From: Phycisphaeraceae bacterium
GTDB taxonomy: Bacteria; Planctomycetota; Phycisphaerae; Phycisphaerales; Phycisphaeraceae
DNA: 64,000 nucleotides
Assembly: GCA_040222855.1 (NCBI GenBank)
Contig: JAVKCD010000003.1
Coordinates: 62,001-126,000 of the forward strand
Reading direction: 5' to 3'
In this document: piece by piece, positions 62,099 through 64,000 of the stretch
Numbering within the stretch: the stretch's first letter is position 1
Layout: every line of letters starts with the position of its first letter
Notes under the pieces: model-generated
Told to the model about the DNA's origin: nothing
The model's input: the letters and a program-made list of their open reading frames with translations, nothing else
Databases searched by the model: none
Translations under genes and position numbers: made by a program

Positions 62099-62112
62099 TT
62101 CCCTTAAGGGAA
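62099..62112. promoter_or_regulatory. 14 bp palindrome upstream of the small membrane protein gene
   Basis: TTCCCTTAAGGGAA is a perfect inverted repeat between comEC and the small membrane gene, 15 bases before the latter's ATG. It may be an operator for the leftward gene or just a short hairpin; no T-tract follows in the useful direction. Confidence 0.35.
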
Positions 62113-62181
62113 AAAGCTAGCCTAACACACCGTCCCACTCTTGTGTCGGCGTGTTTTCTCCCATGGACTCAGCCTGTCGGT

Positions 62182-64000
62182 TCACCGCTCGCTGGCGGCC
62201 GTCATCTCGCCGCTCGTATCGATCCTGATCGTTACGGCGCCATCACGATACGTCTCAAAGAGTCGGACGCCCGGCAACACGGCACCCCACGGGCTCGGCC
62301 CCGCAGCCCGTGGCCAACCGGACGACTGCACCGCGATCTCGAGTCTTAACTCGGCGAGCCAGCGCATCGCCGCCGGTCGTCTGGATCCGTGATGCGGGAG
62401 ATCGATCACGTCGACCCGAGCATCCCTTAGCCGCTGCCCGACGCCCATCACACCGGCCTGATCGATGTCCCCGGTCAGCAACACCCGTCGACCGTGTGCC
62501 TCGATCACCAGCACCAGCGAGCTGTCGTTGTCCGATAATCCGATCACCCCCGCGTCCGGCCACACCACTCTGACGACCGCTTGGCTCGATCGCTCTTCCC
62601 AGCCCGCCGACACCGTCACCATTTCGACACCCGAATCGTCCAGGTGCCGACCGACTTCCGCCAACGCTGAGCCTTCGCCTGCCTCCTCCAACGACGTCGC
62701 GAATCCCTCGCTCACCAGCACACGCCCGACCTTGACCCCATCCAGCACCTCCGGCACCCCCGCGTAGTGATCCAGGTCGGCGTGCGTGATCACCAGTGTC
62801 TCAAGATGATCAATCCCTAACGACCGCAACGTCGGCAGCAACACCCGCTCGCCCACACCCGGCGACCCACCCGCATCGACCAGCCACACCCCGCCCGGAC
62901 CCGGGAAGTCCACGACATAAGCGTTGCCGTGACCCACCGCCAGAAAACGAATCATCAGATCATCAGATTCATGACCTCTACCTACGGCCGACCACAAGGA
63001 AGCCCCGCCAAGGACCACAAGAACGCCCGCGCAAGTAAGAGACGCGCCAAGACGAGCTCGACCGGGCATGATCAGCCACCCCACAAACAACCCAACCCCC
63101 ACCAACAACAAGACCACCCAGCCCAGGGCCTGATCGACACTGCCCTGCCAGGACAACCCGGACAAAGACGCCCCCAAGCCCGCCTGCCAGCGCAGCACCT
63201 CCGCGGGCCAGACCACCAGCGGCACCATCCAACTCGACACCTCAACCGACATCAGCCCCACCAGCATCTTCACCACCCCAGCGCCGAGCATCACGACCAA
63301 CACCGGACCGGCCACCAGCGTCAACACCGGCCCCGCCAACGCGACCAACCCGAAATGCCACGCGGCAATCGGGAGCGTCGCTGCCCACGCAGACAACCCG
63401 GCCGCAAACGCTGCTCTCAGCCAGCTCACCAACTGCCTCGCAGGGGTCCGATGCACCTCGATTTCGGCGCGTTGCTGAGCCCGCCAGGATGACCACCTCA
63501 TCTGCACCAGGATCCCCGCTACCGCCGCAAAACTCATCTGAAACCCAGGGTCCATCACCTGACCCGGGTCCCACGCCAGCACGATCAACGCCGCCAACCC
63601 TAGCGCATCAAATGCTCCCAACCGCCGACCCGACCAGCCAGCCAGCAGCAAGCACCCCGCCATGATGCCTGACCGCACCACCGATGGACGCCCGGGCAGC
63701 ACCACCAGATACATCAGCAGCACCGCCAGCACCCACAGCCGCCGCTGGCCGGGATGCGCGACCACTAGCCCTGCGGCCAACCACGCCAACCCCGCGATGA
63801 TCGCGATGTGTGTCCCGCTGATCGCCAGCAGGTGCGCGAGACCGCTGAGCCTGAAATCTTCCTGCAGCGAGCTGAGCAGGTTCGACCGCCGACCGAGCAG
63901 CACCGCATCAAGGATGGCTCCCGCCTCACGCTCGGGATCAATTCCCGCCAACAGGCCCGCCGACAGCCGATCGTTCGCCGCCGCGCGCCAGCCACGCCAC
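62182..64000 (-). CDS. comEC: ComEC/Rec2-type DNA uptake channel (5' end outside window)
   Basis: At least 606 residues are visible, and the frame stays open to the window edge, so the N-terminus is missing. The competence domain has LSGLAHLLAISGTHIAIIAG, RPSVVRSGIMAGCLLLAGW, DPGQVMDPGFQMSFAAVAG, and multiple membrane helices. It is followed by a metallo-beta-lactamase-like domain: VGHGNAYVVDFPG, VITHADLDHYAGVPEVLDG (HxxxDH), LLTGDID and DLPHHGSRR. ComEC forms the inner-membrane pore for incoming single-stranded DNA in natural transformation; in many genomes it is present without proven competence. Confidence 0.93.
   Translation of the reverse strand, partial: WRGWRAAANDRLSAGLLAGIDPEREAGAILDAVLLGRRSNLLSSLQEDFRLSGLAHLLAISGTHIAIIAGLAWLAAGLVVAHPGQRRLWVLAVLLMYLVVLPGRPSVVRSGIMAGCLLLAGWSGRRLGAFDALGLAALIVLAWDPGQVMDPGFQMSFAAVAGILVQMRWSSWRAQQRAEIEVHRTPARQLVSWLRAAFAAGLSAWAATLPIAAWHFGLVALAGPVLTLVAGPVLVVMLGAGVVKMLVGLMSVEVSSWMVPLVVWPAEVLRWQAGLGASLSGLSWQGSVDQALGWVVLLLVGVGLFVGWLIMPGRARLGASLTCAGVLVVLGGASLWSAVGRGHESDDLMIRFLAVGHGNAYVVDFPGPGGVWLVDAGGSPGVGERVLLPTLRSLGIDHLETLVITHADLDHYAGVPEVLDGVKVGRVLVSEGFATSLEEAGEGSALAEVGRHLDDSGVEMVTVSAGWEERSSQAVVRVVWPDAGVIGLSDNDSSLVLVIEAHGRRVLLTGDIDQAGVMGVGQRLRDARVDVIDLPHHGSRRPAAMRWLAELRLEIAVQSSGWPRAAGPSPWGAVLPGVRLFETYRDGAVTIRIDTSGEMTAASER

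Overview
The window reads as chromosomal DNA of a GC-rich, diderm bacterium, most likely a planctomycete of the Phycisphaerae type. The reasons are two secreted proteins ending in PEP-CTERM sorting tags (one with dockerin-like calcium repeats), a complete LpxA together with LptE-like and BamD-like envelope proteins, a fused SecDF, frequent GTG/TTG starts, and strand-mixed short operons rather than long ribosomal clusters. The taxon is an inference from protein style only. No insertion sequence, prophage, integrase or CRISPR array was seen; the region looks like stable core plus glycan-related DNA. Both ends cut a gene: secDF on the left (3' end missing) and comEC on the right (5' end missing).

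Region by region. (1) 1-7.6 kb, minus strand: a tightly packed chain aldo/keto reductase - Nudix - rhomboid - tgt - yajC - secDF, largely with 4-8 nt overlaps. (2) 7.7-12.9 kb, minus: a five-gene operon encoding a TonB-anchored von Willebrand A protein, an ExbB/TolQ channel, two ExbD/TolR proteins and a large exported helical-repeat protein; this is the best candidate for an undescribed system. (3) 13-15.3 kb: Gfo/Idh oxidoreductase, L-Ala-D/L-Glu epimerase-like enzyme and tRNA-Lys(UUU). (4) 15.4-20.8 kb, plus: a translationally coupled polysaccharide cluster (O-antigen polymerase-like protein, three glycosyltransferases, HAD phosphatase). (5) 20.8-27.4 kb: sulfate activation - cysD/cysNC on minus, cysQ, cysC and an SLC13 transporter on plus; the APS kinase half of CysNC has lost key residues. 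(6) 27.4-32.4 kb: dTDP-rhamnose genes rfbDCA and rfbB plus a NeuB-type synthase. (7) 32.4-36.1 kb, minus: bamD-like, lptE-like, ftsH. (8) 36.2-40.1 kb: tRNA-Lys(CUU), then two methyltransferases and two glycosyltransferases. (9) 40.4-44.7 kb: two PEP-CTERM proteins around typA/bipA, each PEP-CTERM gene closed by a strong terminator. (10) 44.9-51.9 kb: gatB, queC, an RDD membrane protein, cdsA, infC (apparently starting at ATC) and an HD-GYP protein. (11) 51.9-55.3 kb: ahcY preceded by an ArsR-methyltransferase regulator and a palindromic operator, and a divergent lipoprotein. (12) 55.3-64 kb: GT87-like transferase, lipB, lpxA, purB, an ECF sigma/anti-sigma-like pair, a small membrane protein and comEC.

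Together the genes suggest a bacterium investing in envelope biogenesis: protein export (SecDF/YajC), outer-membrane assembly (BamD, LptE, LpxA), activated sugars (dTDP-rhamnose, a nonulosonate-like acid) and glycosyltransferases. PAPS supply (CysDN, CysC, CysQ and a probable sulfate transporter) lies between two glycan clusters, which fits sulfated exopolysaccharide, although no sulfotransferase is present here. Functional calls rest on motif recognition by reading; no database search was possible.
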